This document shows, piece by piece, positions 19,325-27,756 of a DNA stretch of 64,000 nt. Each line of letters opens with the position of its first letter. The stretch's first letter is position 1. Made by a program: the position numbers and the translations under genes. Source of the stretch: an uncultured Bacteroides sp. GTDB lineage: Bacteria > Bacteroidota > Bacteroidia > Bacteroidales > Bacteroidaceae. The notes beneath the pieces were generated by a model. The model was not told the DNA's origin and did not search any database. It worked only from the letters and a program-made list of their open reading frames with translations. The DNA lies in contig CAMTPA010000002.1 in the NCBI GenBank assembly GCA_947074275.1, forward strand, positions 1 to 64,000, read 5' to 3'.

Positions 19325-19420
19325 ATGAAGCGAAAAATAGTTGTTAGAGAGCAATCGTTTGAAAGAGTAAAACGAATTGATTGGTTAAGTATACAAAATA
19401 GGTTGAAAAATGAGGCGTAA
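19325..19420 (+). CDS. possible 31-aa basic leader peptide
   Basis: An ORF too short for the track: starts MKRKIVVREQ, ends RLKNEA, and overlaps the start of the membrane/Nudix-like gene by 11 nt. Eleven of 31 residues are Lys or Arg. It fills most of the gap after lipA and could couple translation into the next gene. There is no other support, and it could be chance. Confidence 0.25.
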   Translation: MKRKIVVREQSFERVKRIDWLSIQNRLKNEA

Positions 19421-20531
19421 GGGTATATTGTCGTGGAGTTTTAATATGTCGCTGGGATTTATTCCGGTGATTATTTCTATTTTGTTGTGCGAATGGTTGA
19501 CGGAGGGCATCGCAGTTTGTGTGGGCATAAGTATGGCTTTGTTATACTCTTTTTACTATATACGAAATAAAGAAAAAAGCATTCCCAACATTATTCTCTA
19601 TCTGTCTACGGCTATTTTGATACTTGTAGGAGTAGCAGCTTTGTTGTTTTCACAGAGCATTCCTCCCAGGGAGTATCCTATGGTTTTGGAGATTGCACTT
19701 TTAATTACCACTCTGACACTATTTCTTCATAAAAAACGATTTATAAACTCATATCTTAAACGAAGTCGTTTTGCCGATAAAAAGCGATTGGCACAAGGCA
19801 TTGAATCAAGTTTTGTGGCAATTCATATCTATTTGATATTGGGCTTTTTTCACGCTATCGCCATTGTCTTGAATCTGTTATTTGCATTTCCCACAAGTGA
19901 GGTTGCAAGAATTTGGCTGTATCACATCACACCGCCCTCTCTTTTGGTGCTAACCATCATTTTAAATCAAATCAGTATTTTGTATTTCAATAAAATATCA
20001 AAGCAGACTGAATATTTTCCTGTTGTCAATCCTAAAGGAGGTGTGATTGGTAAAACATTGGCTGCGGATGTTTTGGATGGAAAACATTCTACCGAACTTT
20101 ACCCTGTCATACGGATAGCGGTGTTGCACGATGGAATGTTGTTTCTGAGCGAACGCTCGCAAAACTTTCTTTTGGATAAGGGAAAAACAGATATACCTTG
20201 TGAATCCTATCTGAAGTTTGGTGAATCGCTTGAAGATGGTTGTTATCGCATAGTACAGAAATATTTTCCCAACGTGCCCAATCTCAAACCAAGCTTTAGT
20301 ATTATGTACCGATTTCAAAACGAAGTAACCAATCGTTTGATTTATTTGTATCTTTTAGATATTAACGATGAGGCGTTGCTCAACAATCAACGTTTTGTGG
20401 GTGGGAAGCTTTGGCAACTTCAGCAGATAGAGCAAAATATTGGTCAGAACTTCTTTAGCGAGTGTTTTGAAAATGAGTTCGACTATTTAAGAGATATTAT
20501 CGATATAAGAGAAATATACAAGGAATCTTAG
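19410..20531 (+). CDS. membrane protein with degenerate Nudix-like C-terminal domain
   Basis: A 373-aa protein. The N-terminal 190 residues hold about six transmembrane helices in three hairpins. The C-terminal 160 residues begin FPVVNPKGGVIGK, a typical Nudix entry strand, and continue with a strand-rich fold, but the Nudix box is broken: the GESLEDGCYRIVQKYFP stretch keeps the first Glu and lacks the REUxEE metal-binding glutamates. Hydrolase activity is therefore unlikely, and it may sense a nucleotide-like ligand at the inner face of the membrane. The 3' end overlaps the convergent methylase gene by 35 nt. I do not know a characterised homologue. Confidence 0.7.
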   Translation: MRRKGILSWSFNMSLGFIPVIISILLCEWLTEGIAVCVGISMALLYSFYYIRNKEKSIPNIILYLSTAILILVGVAALLFSQSIPPREYPMVLEIALLITTLTLFLHKKRFINSYLKRSRFADKKRLAQGIESSFVAIHIYLILGFFHAIAIVLNLLFAFPTSEVARIWLYHITPPSLLVLTIILNQISILYFNKISKQTEYFPVVNPKGGVIGKTLAADVLDGKHSTELYPVIRIAVLHDGMLFLSERSQNFLLDKGKTDIPCESYLKFGESLEDGCYRIVQKYFPNVPNLKPSFSIMYRFQNEVTNRLIYLYLLDINDEALLNNQRFVGGKLWQLQQIEQNIGQNFFSECFENEFDYLRDIIDIREIYKES

Positions 20532-21201
20532 ATAGGTTGGGCACTTTGCCTTTCCACTCTTTTATACTTTTCGTTTTTATAAATTCTCCTTCGCAAGTAA
20601 TGTTGGCTGCAATGCAAAGTTTTGTTTGCGGTTTGCAATGTTGTAGTATGTCTTCTATCATTTTGGCATTGCGATAGGGAGTTTCAATAAATAGCTGTGT
20701 CTGATCTTCGGCATACACCCTCTGTTCAAGCATCTTCAATTTTTTGATACGTTCGCCCGAATCTACGGGTAGATAGCCGTGAAAAGCAAAGCTTTGTCCG
20801 TTGAATCCCGATGCCATTACAGACAAGATGATTGAAGATGGGCCTACCAACGGAATCACTTTCAGGTTTTTGTATTGGGCTATGGCAACCACGTCTGCGC
20901 CAGGGTCGGCTATGGCTGGACATCCAGCCTCCGAAATTACCCCCATTGAATGACCTTTCAGTAGCGGGTTTAAGAAACTTGATATTTCTTCTTGGGTGGT
21001 GTGCTTGTTGAGCACATAAAATTGTAACGTGTCTATATCCAAACTCTTTTCTACCTTTTTCAGAAAACGACGTGCCGAGCGGACATCTTCCACGATGAAG
21101 TGCTGGATGCTCATTATTACATCTTTATTATAAGCAGGCAAAACCGATTCGATAGAGGTTTCTCCTAAAGTGACAGGTATTAAATAAAGTGCAGTTTCCA
21201 T
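20497..21201 (-). CDS. RsmI-like SAM-dependent methyltransferase
   Basis: Tetrapyrrole-methylase fold protein of 234 aa. It shows the SAM-binding elements SEAGCPAIADPGA and VPLVGPSSIILSVMASGFNG, and the FIETPYRNAKM block found in RsmI (16S rRNA C1402 2'-O-methylation). It is shorter than canonical RsmI (about 280 aa) and the N terminus is divergent; it belongs to a Bacteroidetes side branch, so rRNA methylation is likely but not certain. Its 3' end overlaps the upstream convergent gene. Confidence 0.82.
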   Translation of the reverse strand: METALYLIPVTLGETSIESVLPAYNKDVIMSIQHFIVEDVRSARRFLKKVEKSLDIDTLQFYVLNKHTTQEEISSFLNPLLKGHSMGVISEAGCPAIADPGADVVAIAQYKNLKVIPLVGPSSIILSVMASGFNGQSFAFHGYLPVDSGERIKKLKMLEQRVYAEDQTQLFIETPYRNAKMIEDILQHCKPQTKLCIAANITCEGEFIKTKSIKEWKGKVPNLSKIPCIFLLYR

Positions 21202-21401
21202 TTTCTGATAATTGTAAATGATATGTGCTATTGATTGCTGCTGATTAAAAGGGCTTGTTAGATGTTAACTTCTAATCTGTTGATTGTTTACATTTGGTGG
21301 CCTACTTGTTAATAAGTAGTAGCTCAATATTGCACAATTTGTTTTGAATTTGAATTAAATAAATTCGCCTCTTTAAGCGAATCTTAATATAGGGATATGA
21401 T

Positions 21402-21454
21402 AAAGGGACTTTTCGTGTTGTCAGAATCGACAACGTGAAAAGCCCCTTTTATTT
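21402..21454 (-). terminator. terminator after fabI
   Basis: A long interrupted hairpin: AAAGGG / CCCTTT, CTTTTC / GAAAAG and GTTGTC / GACAAC arms around a short loop, with small bulges. It lies 7 nt beyond the fabI stop and ends in TTTA on the minus strand. Confidence 0.75.
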
Positions 21455-21460
21455 TCTGTA

Positions 21461-22318
21461 TTATCCGTAGATGATGTTTCCGTTTTCGTCTTTGTATTCG
21501 TCAAGACCTTTTTCGTAGGTAGCCATTGCACGAAGGCTCATACCCACACTCGAGAAACCACCGTCGTGGAATAGGTTTTGCATTGTGACTTTGCGAGTTA
21601 AATCAGAGAACATCACGATGCAATAGTCGGCACACTCGTCGGCCGAAGCGTTTCCAAGTGGAGACATACGATCGGAGAAGTCGAATAGTTTGTCCATTCC
21701 TTTCACGCCCGAACCAGCTGTGGTAAATGTTGGCGATTGAGAAATGGTGTTTACGCGAACATTGTGCTCTCTACCGTAAATGTATCCAAAACTACGTGCG
21801 ATAGATTCGAGCAATGCTTTTGCGTCTGCCATATCGTTGTATCCGTAGAATGTGCGTTGAGCAGCCACATAGCTAAGTGCAACAATTGAGCCATATTCGG
21901 CGATAGCATTTATTTTTTTAGCAGCTTGAATCATTTTGTGGAACGAAACAGCCGAAATATCCAATGTTTTATCCAGCATTCCATAATCCAAATCATCGTA
22001 AGTGCGTTTTTTGCGTACATTGGGCGACATACCGATAGAGTGTAGAACGAAATCAATTTGTCCACCAAGAACTTCCATTGATTTTTCAAACACCGTGTGA
22101 AGCTCTTCTACATTGGTAGCATCGGCTGCGATTACTTCGCAACCCAACTTTTCGCCAAGTGCATTTACCTCGCCCATACGGATTGCCATAGGAGTATTTG
22201 ATAATGTGATGGTTGCTCCTTCTTCAACGGCTCTTACCGCTACTTTCCAAGCGATTGAATGTTCGTTGAGAGCACCAAAGATAATACCTCTTTTTCCTTT
22301 CAATAAATTGTAACTCAT
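21461..22318 (-). CDS. fabI: enoyl-ACP reductase FabI
   Basis: NADH-dependent reduction of trans-2-enoyl-ACP, the last step of each fatty-acid elongation cycle. Rossmann fold of 285 aa starting MSYNLLKGKRGIIFGA; the catalytic Tyr-(6 residues)-Lys pair is in YNDMADAK, and the substrate loop SQSPTFTTAGSG is present. The ORF track adds 32 codons upstream, but these lie across the promoter and read as non-protein; the start at 22318 is certain from family alignment. Monocistronic, between a strong promoter and terminator. Confidence 0.96.
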   Translation of the reverse strand: MSYNLLKGKRGIIFGALNEHSIAWKVAVRAVEEGATITLSNTPMAIRMGEVNALGEKLGCEVIAADATNVEELHTVFEKSMEVLGGQIDFVLHSIGMSPNVRKKRTYDDLDYGMLDKTLDISAVSFHKMIQAAKKINAIAEYGSIVALSYVAAQRTFYGYNDMADAKALLESIARSFGYIYGREHNVRVNTISQSPTFTTAGSGVKGMDKLFDFSDRMSPLGNASADECADYCIVMFSDLTRKVTMQNLFHDGGFSSVGMSLRAMATYEKGLDEYKDENGNIIYG

Positions 22319-22342
22319 ACCTTTATTAGTTAATTTTGGTTG

Positions 22343-22376
22343 CAAAGATAGGAACATTTTGCATAAAAACCCCAAA
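22343..22376 (-). promoter_or_regulatory. fabI promoter
   Basis: Minus strand: TTTG (22376-22373), a 22-nt spacer, then TATCTTTG (22350-22343). A strong Bacteroidetes promoter, 24 nt before the ATG. Confidence 0.7.
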
Positions 22377-22456
22377 TGTGTGCAGTCAAAAGCCGAAAAG
22401 GACAAAAAATACACCTAAACTATCAGATTGTACACATAGAAGGAGGGGGTGGGATT

Positions 22457-22464
22457 TATCTTTG
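22457..22464 (+). promoter_or_regulatory. -7 promoter box for the GH28 gene
   Basis: TATCTTTG, a perfect -7 box, about 200 nt before the GH28 ATG. If used, the transcript has a leader of about 190 nt containing the large inverted repeat at 22536-22588. Confidence 0.55.
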
Positions 22465-22535
22465 CATTCAGTTAATGAAGAAGTTATTTCATAATATTTA
22501 TTTAAGGTTAGAATTAGGTTAAGATGAATTATTAT

Positions 22536-22588
22536 CCTTATTTACCGTCAGACGGCTCGGGAGGGTAGTCTGACGGTTCGAGATAAGG
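22536..22588 (+). promoter_or_regulatory. large hairpin in the GH28 leader
   Basis: Two nested inverted arms: CCTTAT / ATAAGG outside and CCGTCAGAC / GTCTGACGG inside, with a 14-nt GC-rich loop. There is no T run, so it does not look like a terminator. The region between the fabI and GH28 starts is 345 nt and holds only the two promoters and this element. It could be a protein-binding or RNA regulatory element. Confidence 0.6.
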
Positions 22589-22663
22589 TACTTCTATCAG
22601 CAACTACACTAAACGAGATTTGTCCTTATTTTATTATTAATCCATAGAAACATTTGTATTTCA

Positions 22664-24280
22664 ATGAACAAATTAGCTAAAGGTTTTCTGTTTGTTGCTT
22701 CTGCATTCTTTGCGCTTACTGCTGTAGGCTGCCAGTCGCAATCGTGCTCACAGAAACAATCAACAATTGACGAAAGTATTTATAACGATCTTCCGTTTTC
22801 AATGCCTAAAGTGCAACAAGTGTCATTTCCTAACTACTCGGTGAGTATCGTGGAATTTGGCGCAAAAAGCGGCGGTATCTTTTTGAATACAGAAGCTATT
22901 AATAATGCCATCAAAGCGGTAAACGCAAAAGGTGGTGGTAAAGTAGTAATCCCAGAAGGGTTGTGGTTGACAGGCCCTATCGAACTGCTTAGCAACGTAA
23001 ACTTACACACAGAAGATAATAGCTTGGTGCTATTCACCGACGATTTTGAAGCTTATCCTATTATCGAAACATCTTTCGAAGGTTTGGAAACAAAGCGTTG
23101 TCAGTCGCCAATCTATGCAAAAGATGCTGAGAACATCGCTATTACAGGTTTTGGTACATTCGATGGTAAAGGCGATAGCTGGAGACCTGTGAAGAAAGGC
23201 AAGATGACTGCCAACCAATGGAAGAAATTGCTTGCTTCGGGTGGTGTGGTAGAAGACAATATTTGGTATCCTACTGCTGGTGCTTTGAAAGGTGCCAATG
23301 CGTGTAAGGAGTTTAATGTGCCCGAAGGCATTGAGACTGAAGAGGAGTGGAATGAAATCCGTCCTTGGTTGCGTCCTGTGCTGTTGAGCTTCATCAACTG
23401 TAAGAAAGTGTTGCTTCAAGATGCAACTTTCAAAAACTCTCCAAGCTGGTGTCTTCACCCATTGTCGTGCCACGATGTGACAATCAACAACATCAAGGTT
23501 TTCAACCCTTGGTACTCTCAAAATGGCGATGCGCTCGATCTTGAGTCTTGCAAAAACGTATTGGTAATCAATAGCTTGTTTGATGCTGGAGATGATGCAA
23601 TCTGTATCAAATCGGGTAAGAACGAAGATGGTCGTCGCAGAGGTCAGCCTTGCGAAAATGTAATCGTAAAAAACAACGTTGTGTTGCACGGTCACGGTGG
23701 TTTTGTTGTAGGTAGCGAAATGTCGGGTGGTGTAAAAAATATCTATGTGTCCGATTGTACATTTATGGGTACCGATGTGGGTTTGCGTTTCAAGAGCACT
23801 CGCGGTCGTGGTGGTGTTGTAGAAGGCATTTACATCAACAACATCAATATGATTGATATTCCTAACGAACCTTTATTGTTCGACTTGTTTTACGGTGGCA
23901 AAGGTCCAGGCGAAGAGACAGAAGAAGAACGTGCAGCCAACACCAAGAATGATTTGCCAGCTGTGACAGTAGAAACTCCTGCATTCCGTGATATTCACAT
24001 CTCGAATGTGTATTGCAAAGGTTCTGGCCGTGCTATTTTCTTCAACGGATTGCCCGAAATGCCTATCGAAAACGTAACCGTGAAAAACGTGATTATGTCT
24101 GATGCAAAAGAGGGCGTATTCTTGAGCCAAACAAAGAATGTGACTTTAGAAAATGTAGTAATCAAAACAACTACTCCACAACCTGAGTTGAACATCAGAA
24201 GCTCTAAAGATTTGACTATCGATGGCAAAGCTTACGAGAGTGTAGATGCTAAAGGCTTGAAGATGGATTTCAAGAAATAA
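22664..24280 (+). CDS. GH28 polygalacturonase, lipoprotein
   Basis: Pectin hydrolase of 538 aa anchored as a lipoprotein (lipobox AVGC, Cys23). The right-handed beta-helix carries GH28 signatures: NGDALDLESC and GDDAICIKSG supply the catalytic aspartates, GHGG the conserved His, and RFKS the substrate Arg/Lys. The EFGAKSGG start and internal insert (about 180-230) fit exo-acting or rhamnogalacturonan-type members. First gene of the PUL; preceded by a long structured leader and followed by a terminator. Substrate inferred as homogalacturonan or unsaturated galacturonides. Confidence 0.9.
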   Translation: MNKLAKGFLFVASAFFALTAVGCQSQSCSQKQSTIDESIYNDLPFSMPKVQQVSFPNYSVSIVEFGAKSGGIFLNTEAINNAIKAVNAKGGGKVVIPEGLWLTGPIELLSNVNLHTEDNSLVLFTDDFEAYPIIETSFEGLETKRCQSPIYAKDAENIAITGFGTFDGKGDSWRPVKKGKMTANQWKKLLASGGVVEDNIWYPTAGALKGANACKEFNVPEGIETEEEWNEIRPWLRPVLLSFINCKKVLLQDATFKNSPSWCLHPLSCHDVTINNIKVFNPWYSQNGDALDLESCKNVLVINSLFDAGDDAICIKSGKNEDGRRRGQPCENVIVKNNVVLHGHGGFVVGSEMSGGVKNIYVSDCTFMGTDVGLRFKSTRGRGGVVEGIYINNINMIDIPNEPLLFDLFYGGKGPGEETEEERAANTKNDLPAVTVETPAFRDIHISNVYCKGSGRAIFFNGLPEMPIENVTVKNVIMSDAKEGVFLSQTKNVTLENVVIKTTTPQPELNIRSSKDLTIDGKAYESVDAKGLKMDFKK

Positions 24281-24310
24281 TAGCTTTTTGAAATAAAATA
24301 AATGATGAGA

Positions 24311-24352
24311 AAGACAGTCTTTTATCAGTTGTTGATAGGACTGTCTTTTTTT
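24311..24352 (+). terminator. terminator after GH28
   Basis: AAGACAGTC / GACTGTCTT stem with a second inner stem TATCA / TTGATA, followed by a run of T. Confidence 0.85.
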
Positions 24353-24357
24353 GTCGT

Positions 24358-24365
24358 TATATTTG
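24358..24365 (+). promoter_or_regulatory. -7 promoter box for the DUF4861 gene
   Basis: TATATTTG directly after the GH28 terminator and 25 nt before the ATG at 24390. It shows that the ORF-track start at 24351 is too early. Confidence 0.6.
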
Positions 24366-24389
24366 TATGTGAAAAATAACATAAACAGT

Positions 24390-25598
24390 ATGAGAACAGT
24401 ATTTTGTCTTCTTATGAGCGTGTTTTGTTTCAGCGCATTCGCTCAGCCCACTACCAAAACAATCAAAGTGTCGGTGTCCAATCCTTCTACAATTAGCAGG
24501 GTAGACGAGCCAATCGTATTGAACATTCAAGAGCTGGATTTAGGGTTTGTGCCCAAATCGGCTGTGGTGATGCAGGCTGATAAAGAAATTCCTTCGCAGC
24601 TCGACGATTTGGATGGCGACCGTAAAGCTGATGAATTGGCATTTGTGGTGGATATGAATGCACGCGGCAAACGCACGTTTGATATAACTTTTTCTACCGA
24701 GAAGTCGAAAACTACTTATCCATCTCGCGTATATGCCGAGATGTTGGTGAGCGACAAAAAAGGCAAACACGTGCCTGTGCATTCGGTCTCAATTCCGGGC
24801 AGTGCCAATATCTACAATCAGATGCACCACCACGGGCCAGCTTTCGAGTCGGAGTTGGTGGCCTATCGCATTTATTTCGACCACAAGCAAACGATTGATA
24901 TTTATGGCAAATTCAATAAAGGCTTCGAAATAGAAGAGTCGCAGTTTTATCCTACCGACGAGCAATTGGCGCATGGTTTTGGCGATGATGTGCTCCGTGT
25001 AAGTGGTAGTTGCGGTGTAGGTGGTTTCAAGGGTTGGGATGGCAAGAAAGCCATTCATACCAATCCGGTGGATAGCCGCACGATGCGCGTGTTGGCCTAT
25101 GGCCCTGTGCGCACTATTTCCGAGCTTGAAGTAAACGGATGGCAATATCAAGGCAAAGAACTTGATGTGACCACTCGCTATACTTTGTATGCAGGGCATC
25201 GAGACGTGGTAGCGGAGGTGTTTTTCTCCGAGCCTCTCACCGATGAGGTGTTTGCAACAGGCGTGCAAGATGTGAAAGGATCGGTCTCTTATTCGGACAA
25301 CAATGGATTGGTGGGATGCTGGGGCACCGATTGGCCTGTGAACGACACCGTGAAATATGCCAAAGAGACTGTGGGGCTTGCCACCTATGTGCCGCAAAAA
25401 TACGTGGTGGCCGAGGCGAAAGATAAACCAAACTACCTCTATTTGGTTTCACCCAAAGGTGGCGACTATATAAAGTATTACTCTACCTTTACTTCAATGA
25501 AAGAGAACTTTGGATACAAAACTCCCGAAGCGTGGTTCAACTACATTCGCAATTGGCGTAAAGAGCTTGAACTACCTTGTGTGGTGGAGGTTTTATAA
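24390..25598 (+). CDS. DUF4861 family exported protein
   Basis: A 402-aa protein with signal peptide MRTVFCLLMS...AFAQ. It matches DUF4861, a beta-sandwich-rich family common in Bacteroidetes loci for uronic-acid polysaccharides, whose activity I cannot state. Conserved-looking His and Asp clusters include MHHHGPAFESE and WDGKKAIH. The N-terminal DLDGDRKADEL motif resembles a calcium-binding loop. It has its own promoter and terminator within the PUL, so it can be expressed independently of GH28. Likely a periplasmic enzyme acting on pectin fragments (inference). Confidence 0.82.
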   Translation: MRTVFCLLMSVFCFSAFAQPTTKTIKVSVSNPSTISRVDEPIVLNIQELDLGFVPKSAVVMQADKEIPSQLDDLDGDRKADELAFVVDMNARGKRTFDITFSTEKSKTTYPSRVYAEMLVSDKKGKHVPVHSVSIPGSANIYNQMHHHGPAFESELVAYRIYFDHKQTIDIYGKFNKGFEIEESQFYPTDEQLAHGFGDDVLRVSGSCGVGGFKGWDGKKAIHTNPVDSRTMRVLAYGPVRTISELEVNGWQYQGKELDVTTRYTLYAGHRDVVAEVFFSEPLTDEVFATGVQDVKGSVSYSDNNGLVGCWGTDWPVNDTVKYAKETVGLATYVPQKYVVAEAKDKPNYLYLVSPKGGDYIKYYSTFTSMKENFGYKTPEAWFNYIRNWRKELELPCVVEVL

Positions 25599-25623
25599 TA
25601 CGGTTGCTTCTTGTTGAAAATAC

Positions 25624-25662
25624 AAAAAGAGGTTGGAGAAAATCGTTCTCCAACCTCTTTTC
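25624..25662 (+). terminator. terminator after the DUF4861 gene
   Basis: Perfect 15-bp stem AAAGAGGTTGGAGAA / TTCTCCAACCTCTTT with a 5-nt loop and flanking A/T runs. Confidence 0.88.
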
Positions 25663-25721
25663 TATTTAATTTTTCCACATAGATGCACAAATAATGCACT
25701 TAATAGGACGATTATTCTTCA

Positions 25722-25749
25722 TTGAAATGATGTAGACAATATATCTTTG
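25722..25749 (+). promoter_or_regulatory. promoter of the GH43 gene
   Basis: TTG (25722-25724) and TATCTTTG (25742-25749) with a 17-nt spacer; start codon 40 nt downstream. Confidence 0.6.
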
Positions 25750-25789
25750 CAACATTGAAAATCAACATATTAATCATAATACACAATCC

Positions 25790-27472
25790 ATGAAAAATTT
25801 ACTGAAAGCGATGGGCTTATGCCTACTATTTGTTTCGAGTTCGGCGATTGCGCAAAACAACTATGTGTCTGAGGTCTGGGTGGCCGATCAGGGCGACGGC
25901 ACGTATAAAAACCCCATTCTTTATGCCGATTATTCCGACCCCGACGCGTGTCGTGTGGGCGACGATTATTATATGACCTCATCAAGCTTCAACTGCTTGC
26001 CCGGTCTTCAAATTCTTCACTCAAAAGATTTGGTGAACTGGACCATTATTGGCGCGGCTGTGCCCCACGCATTGCCACCAGTAGTTAGTCCTGAGCGTCC
26101 CGAACACGGCAATCGTGTGTGGGCACCAGCCATTCGTCATCACAACGGAGAGTTTTACATCTTTTGGGGCGACCCCGACCAAGGTGCTTATATGGTGAAA
26201 GCCAAAGACCCTGCTGGCCCGTGGAGCGAACCCGTGTTGGTGAAAGCCGGAAAAGGTATTATCGATACTTGCCCTTTGTGGGACGAGGACGGTAGAGTAT
26301 ATATGGTGTATGCCTATGCAGGCAGTCGTGCCGGTATGAAGAGCGTAATCACCATTTGCGAACTGAATGAAGACGCTACCAAAGCAATCACGCCCGGGCG
26401 CATCATCTTCGACGGACACGAAGCGCATCAGACTTGCGAGGGACCTAAATTCTTCAAAAAAGATGGTATGTACTACATCTTCCATCCCGCTGGTGGTGTG
26501 GCCACAGGATGGCAAGTGGTGCTTCGTTCCAAACACGTTTACGGCCCTTACGAAGAGAAAATTGTGATGGCACAAGGTGATACCGACATAAACGGCCCTC
26601 ACCAAGGAGCGTGGGTAGACACACCAACGGGTGAAGATTGGTTCTTGCATTTTCAAGACGTAGGTGCTTACGGACGTATCGTTCATCTGCAACCAATGAA
26701 ATGGGTAGACGGATGGCCTGTAATTGGTATCGATAAAAATGGCGATGGCTGTGGCGAACCAGTGGCTACTTACAAAAAACCAAACGTTGGCAAAACATAC
26801 CTCATCGTCACTCCACAAGAGAGCGATGAGTTTGATGGTCTCACTATCTCACCACAATGGCAGTGGCATGCAAATGCAAACGAGATGTGGGCTTACTGTG
26901 CGGGCGACAAAGGTTTTCTTCGCCTCTACTCTTATCCAGTGGTAGAAGATTGCAAGAACCTGTGGGATGTAGCAAACCTGTTGTTGCAAAAAACTCCCTC
27001 AGATAATTTTACGGCTACTATGAAACTTACTTTCAGCCCCGACAAGCGATATGCTGGCGAACGCACAGGCTTGGTGGTGATGGGAATGGACTACGCTGGT
27101 TTGATTCTTGAAAATACCGACAACGGCTTGGTGCTTTCGCAAGTAGACTGCAAGAAAGCAGACCGAGGAAACCCTGAAGTGGTAAACGAAACCCTCAGTC
27201 TAAAGGATAACACCATTTACCTACGTGTGCGCTTCACCGCCAATGGCGAGAAGATAGCAAGCGGAGATGGTACCGACCTAAAAGTGATTTGTGACTTTAG
27301 TTACAGCCTCAATGGTAAAAAGTACACCCCAATGGGCAAACCTTTCCAAGCACGCGAGGGCAAATGGATTGGTGCGAAGGTAGGCACGTTCTGCACTCGT
27401 CCTGCTATCAAAACCAACGATGGTGGTTGGGCCGATGTAGACTGGTTTCGCATTACAAAAAATAAGAAATAA
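25790..27472 (+). CDS. GH43 glycoside hydrolase with C-terminal beta-sandwich
   Basis: Inverting glycosidase of 560 aa, secreted by signal peptide (SSAIAQ). The five-bladed propeller (about 35-330) shows the base Asp in ADYSDPDACRV, the modulator Asp in IIDTCPLWDEDG and the acid Glu in HQTCEGPKFF. Residues about 345-555 form the GH43-type C2 beta-sandwich that completes the active site in beta-xylosidases and arabinofuranosidases. It probably trims xylose or arabinose from pectin side chains; subfamily not assigned. Own promoter and terminator. Confidence 0.92.
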   Translation: MKNLLKAMGLCLLFVSSSAIAQNNYVSEVWVADQGDGTYKNPILYADYSDPDACRVGDDYYMTSSSFNCLPGLQILHSKDLVNWTIIGAAVPHALPPVVSPERPEHGNRVWAPAIRHHNGEFYIFWGDPDQGAYMVKAKDPAGPWSEPVLVKAGKGIIDTCPLWDEDGRVYMVYAYAGSRAGMKSVITICELNEDATKAITPGRIIFDGHEAHQTCEGPKFFKKDGMYYIFHPAGGVATGWQVVLRSKHVYGPYEEKIVMAQGDTDINGPHQGAWVDTPTGEDWFLHFQDVGAYGRIVHLQPMKWVDGWPVIGIDKNGDGCGEPVATYKKPNVGKTYLIVTPQESDEFDGLTISPQWQWHANANEMWAYCAGDKGFLRLYSYPVVEDCKNLWDVANLLLQKTPSDNFTATMKLTFSPDKRYAGERTGLVVMGMDYAGLILENTDNGLVLSQVDCKKADRGNPEVVNETLSLKDNTIYLRVRFTANGEKIASGDGTDLKVICDFSYSLNGKKYTPMGKPFQAREGKWIGAKVGTFCTRPAIKTNDGGWADVDWFRITKNKK

Positions 27473-27498
27473 CCATCTTACCCTTTCTAAATAAAAAC

Positions 27499-27542
27499 GC
27501 ATCGCAAGCGTAGCCACCGTGCTATGCTTGCGATGTTTTTTT
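27499..27542 (+). terminator. terminator after GH43
   Basis: ATCGCAAGC / GCTTGCGAT stem with inner TAG/CTA pairing, then eight T. Its T run merges with the left end of the dispersed repeat. Confidence 0.85.
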
Positions 27543-27634
27543 AGATAGCTATATCCCGTTTGGTGGCAAGGCCTTGCCAGCGCGGTAGATAGGCCTTGTC
27601 AGGTCGGTAGGTAGGGCTTGCCACCAAAATGCCT
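27539..27634 (+). repeat. dispersed element copy A with 22-nt internal units
   Basis: The segment 27539-27628 is 80/90 identical to the reverse complement of 40638-40727. Inside, three units of exactly 22 nt start at 27569, 27591 and 27613, each opening AGGCCTTG or AGGGCTTG. Perfect outer arms GGTGGCAAG / CTTGCCACC let the whole core fold. It lies after the GH43 terminator and before the phosphatase promoter. Confidence 0.85.
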
Positions 27635-27697
27635 ATATAATGCTGTAAAGGAGGGTTTAAGTAGGAAGGATGATTGCCAATATGTTTCATTTCAACC

Positions 27698-27728
27698 TTT
27701 GTCTTTCGAGCTTTGTTGTTTATCTTTG
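27698..27728 (+). promoter_or_regulatory. promoter of the phosphatase gene
   Basis: TTTG (27698-27701), 19-nt spacer, TATCTTTG (27721-27728): an ideal Bacteroidetes promoter, 28 nt before the ATG. Confidence 0.75.
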
Positions 27729-27756
27729 TAAGCAGATAAACAATAAAAAGAATGAT

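Noticed and set aside
23030-23695. 221-aa minus-strand ORF within the GH28 gene
   Set aside because: Shadow of the GH28 coding frame, no motifs.
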